A program made the position numbers and the translations under genes. From Leclercia sp. 29361 (lineage in GTDB: Bacteria; Pseudomonadota; Gammaproteobacteria; Enterobacterales; Enterobacteriaceae), in NCBI RefSeq assembly GCF_011290365.1, contig NZ_CP049786.1:4402001-4466000 (forward strand): 64,000 bases of DNA. Direction: 5' to 3'. The notes beneath the pieces are model-generated. The model was given only the letters and a program-made list of their open reading frames with translations. It did not search any database and was not told where the DNA came from. Shown here piece after piece: positions 58,652 to 64,000 of this stretch. How positions within the stretch are numbered: position 1 is the first letter of the stretch; the number at the start of each line of letters is the position of its first letter.

Positions 58652-59077
58652 TCAACAGCCGCGATTTTCCCCGTTTGCTCCCTGCTCGAGGGTTTCCAGT
58701 ATAGAGCAGTAGACGCTGCTGTGCGCGGTGCCACAACAGGCATCATTCAATCTCTGGAGTGACAGACGCATCGTTTGTAACTCTTCAATTCGCGCTTCGA
58801 CCTCACTCAGCCTCGCCTGCACAATGCTTTTTGATTCCTGGCAGGTATGGTGTTCGGGATCGATACGGATCGACAGTAGTTCCCGGATCGACTCCAGCGT
58901 AAATCCCAGCTGCCGGGCATGGCGAATAAACTTCAGACGCTGAAGATCCTTATCGGTATACAACCGAAAGCCACCTTCCGTGCGAATTTCATGCTCCATC
59001 ATCTGCTGCTTTTCGTAATAACGGATGGTGTCAGGGGTGACGTCAGCCAGCTTCGCAATCTCACCAATACGATACAT
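58652..59077 (-). CDS. zntR: Zn(II)-responsive MerR-family regulator ZntR
   Basis: Activates the zinc/lead/cadmium exporter gene zntA by untwisting its promoter when zinc binds. It has 141 residues, as in E. coli. The MerR winged helix is [21 protein letters not shown] (2-22), followed by a dimerisation coiled coil. All zinc ligands are present at the E. coli positions: Cys79, Cys114, Cys115, His119 and Cys124. The target zntA is not in this window. It starts 2 nt after the yhdN stop. Confidence 0.97.
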   Translation of the reverse strand: MYRIGEIAKLADVTPDTIRYYEKQQMMEHEIRTEGGFRLYTDKDLQRLKFIRHARQLGFTLESIRELLSIRIDPEHHTCQESKSIVQARLSEVEARIEELQTMRLSLQRLNDACCGTAHSSVYCSILETLEQGANGENRGC

Positions 59078-59079
59078 CG

Positions 59080-59448
59080 TTATTCCTCATTCATTTTTGA
59101 CGCTAACCGATCGGCATAGTCGCCACGCAGGAAATCTGTGTTCACTCCCGCCTGACGAAGCTTAAGCTCAAGCAATGCAAGACGACGGCTGTAATCCGTA
59201 TGCTCTGCAGACCCCTGTCTGACCGAATCGAGTAATTGAGCGAGTTCAACTGCCTCTTTACGCTGCTCAAGCTCTGGCGGCAGGCAACCTGCATTTTTCA
59301 ACATCCGATAACCCGCTCTCAGTTCAGCAGGAACATGAGAATCATCGTCCAGCATTAACGGTTGCCCACTCCCGGGCAGATTATCAAATTCACCCTGGCG
59401 TTGAGCATCAAGAATGTGTCGTTCTGCCCACAGGTCAAGTAACCACAT
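59080..59448 (-). CDS. yhdN: YhdN, DUF1992 (DnaJ-like C-terminal) family protein
   Basis: A 122-residue protein (MWLLDLWAERHILDAQRQGEFDNLPGSGQPL...) matching E. coli YhdN in length. The GEFDNLPGSGQPLxLDD signature defines DUF1992. Function unknown. It lies between zntR (2-nt gap) and the alpha operon terminator. Confidence 0.93.
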   Translation of the reverse strand: MWLLDLWAERHILDAQRQGEFDNLPGSGQPLMLDDDSHVPAELRAGYRMLKNAGCLPPELEQRKEAVELAQLLDSVRQGSAEHTDYSRRLALLELKLRQAGVNTDFLRGDYADRLASKMNEE

Positions 59449-59517
59449 AGCAAAACTCCGCAGAGAATAAAATGAATACGACTATTGTAGGAAAGTGGGG
59501 ATCCAGCAGATATAAAA

Positions 59518-59541
59518 AAACCCGCCGAGGCGGGTTTTTTT
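59518..59541 (-). terminator. terminator of the alpha ribosomal operon
   Basis: CCCGCC / GGCGGG hairpin flanked by A7 and T7 runs, giving a symmetric stem with a T tract on the minus strand, 13 nt after the rplQ stop codon. It would also work on the plus strand. Confidence 0.9.
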
Positions 59542-59554
59542 ACGTTGCTACAGA

Positions 59555-59962
<408 letters not shown>

Positions 59963-59978
59963 TTAACCTGTGATCCGG

Positions 59979-60968
59979 TTACTCGTCAGCAATGCTTGCC
60001 GGTGGCCAGTTTTCCAGGCGCATGCCCAGAGACAGACCACGTGAAGCCAGCACGTCTTTAATCTCAGTAAGAGATTTTTTACCCAGGTTCGGCGTTTTCA
60101 GCAACTCAACCTCGGTACGCTGTACCAGATCACCGATATAGTGGATAGCTTCTGCCTTGAGGCAGTTAGCAGAGCGGACAGTCAATTCCAGATCGTCAAC
60201 AGGGCGCAGCAGGATCGGATCGAATTCTGGTTTCTCTTCTTTCACTTCCGGCTGACGTACATCACGTAAGTCAACGAAAGCTTCAAGTTGTTCTGCCAGG
60301 ATGGTTGCCGCACGACGAATCGCCTCTTCAGGATCGATTGTGCCGTTGGTTTCCATTTCGATGACCAGCTTGTCCAGGTCGGTACGCTGTTCTACACGCG
60401 CTGCTTCAACATTGTAGGCAATACGCTCTACAGGGCTGTAACATGCGTCGACCAGCAGACGGCCGATTGGGCGCTCATCTTCTTCCGAATGAATTCGGGC
60501 AGAAGCCGGCACATAACCACGACCGCGCTGAACTTTGATACGCATGCTAATAGCTGCGTTCTCATCGGTCAGGTGGCAGATCACGTGCTGCGGCTTGACG
60601 ATTTCAACATCACCGTCGTGGGTGATGTCGGCTGCAGTCACAGGGCCAATGCCAGATTTATTCAGAGTAAGAATAACTTCATCTTTACCCTGAACTCTCA
60701 CCGCCAGCCCTTTCAGGTTGAGCAGGATTTCAAGGATATCTTCCTGAACGCCTTCTTTGGTGCTGTACTCATGAAGTACACCATCAATCTCAACCTCGGT
60801 CACCGCGCAACCCGGCATCGATGAGAGCAGAATACGGCGCAGTGCGTTACCCAGAGTATGGCCAAAGCCACGCTCTAAAGGCTCAAGGGTCACCTTGGCG
60901 TGCGTCGAACTCACTTGCTCGATATCTACCAGGCGCGGTTTTAGAAACTCTGTCACAGAACCCTGCAT
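59979..60968 (-). CDS. rpoA: RNA polymerase alpha subunit
   Basis: Alpha subunit of RNA polymerase. The N-terminal domain (1-235) dimerises and nucleates assembly, and the C-terminal domain (about 250-329) binds UP elements and activators. It has 329 residues, as in E. coli. The C-terminal domain contains [37 protein letters not shown], including the DNA-contacting Arg265 region. It lies in the alpha operon between rpsD and rplQ. Confidence 0.99.
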
Positions 60969-60993
60969 TGTGTCCTCTCTTTGGTACTAAGCT

Positions 60994-61617
<624 letters not shown>

Positions 61618-61647
61618 CTATCTCCAACAATCCTAGAAACGAACGCG

Positions 61648-62040
<393 letters not shown>

Positions 62041-62053
62041 TCAATCACCCCGA

Positions 62054-62525
<472 letters not shown>

Positions 62526-62556
62526 CCCAACTTTGCAAGAAAAATATGCGAAATAA

Positions 62557-64000
<1,444 letters not shown>

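Overview
The window is a chromosomal segment of a member of the Enterobacteriaceae. Protein sequences and gene order follow the Escherichia coli mdh-argR to spc/alpha ribosomal region almost gene for gene. It is not E. coli: yhdJ is missing between fis and yhdU, msrPQ sits between yhdH and aroQ, yhcN is duplicated, and an aldehyde dehydrogenase and an MHYT-GGDEF-EAL gene are added. The 16S variable regions look Enterobacter/Lelliottia/Leclercia-like to me, but the genus cannot be fixed by eye. No phage, insertion sequence, CRISPR array or clear genomic island was seen.

Layout. 1-8.3 kb: start of mdh (divergent), argR with two ARG boxes in its leader, tandem yhcN-family stress proteins, yhcO, an aldehyde dehydrogenase, and the aaeXAB aromatic-acid efflux operon with its divergent regulator aaeR. 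8.3-18.4 kb (all minus): tldD, yhdP, rng, yhdE, mreD, mreC, mreB, i.e. envelope biogenesis and cell shape. 18.6-30.3 kb: csrD (minus), then plus-strand yhdH/acuI, msrPQ, aroQ, accBC, yhdT-panF-prmA and dusB-fis. 30.5-38.2 kb is the variable part: yhdU, a dual-domain c-di-GMP enzyme, and acrS divergent from the acrEF efflux pump. 38.5-43.3 kb: yhdV lipoprotein and the yhdWXYZ amino-acid ABC transporter, preceded by a sigma-54 type promoter.

43.4-49.0 kb: a complete minus-strand rRNA operon, 16S - tRNA-Glu - 23S - 5S - tRNA-Thr - 5S. Its distal part and flanks are rrnD-like, but the 16S-23S spacer tRNA is Glu rather than the Ile/Ala pair of E. coli rrnD. 49.1-53.5 kb: yrdA (plus), then the minus-strand string yrdB-aroE-tsaC-yrdD-smg-dprA. 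53.6-58.4 kb: def-fmt-rsmB-trkA, then mscL. 58.35-64 kb (minus): arfA, zntR, yhdN, then rplQ-rpoA-rpsD-rpsK-rpsM, rpmJ and secY, which runs off the right edge.

Most of the window is conserved housekeeping DNA and I found no convincing undescribed multi-gene system. The observations I rate highest are a perfect 12-bp hairpin burying the msrP Shine-Dalgarno sequence, the spacer tRNA swap in the rrnD-like operon, the c-di-GMP enzyme in place of yhdJ, and a covarying base pair that distinguishes the two 5S genes of one operon.
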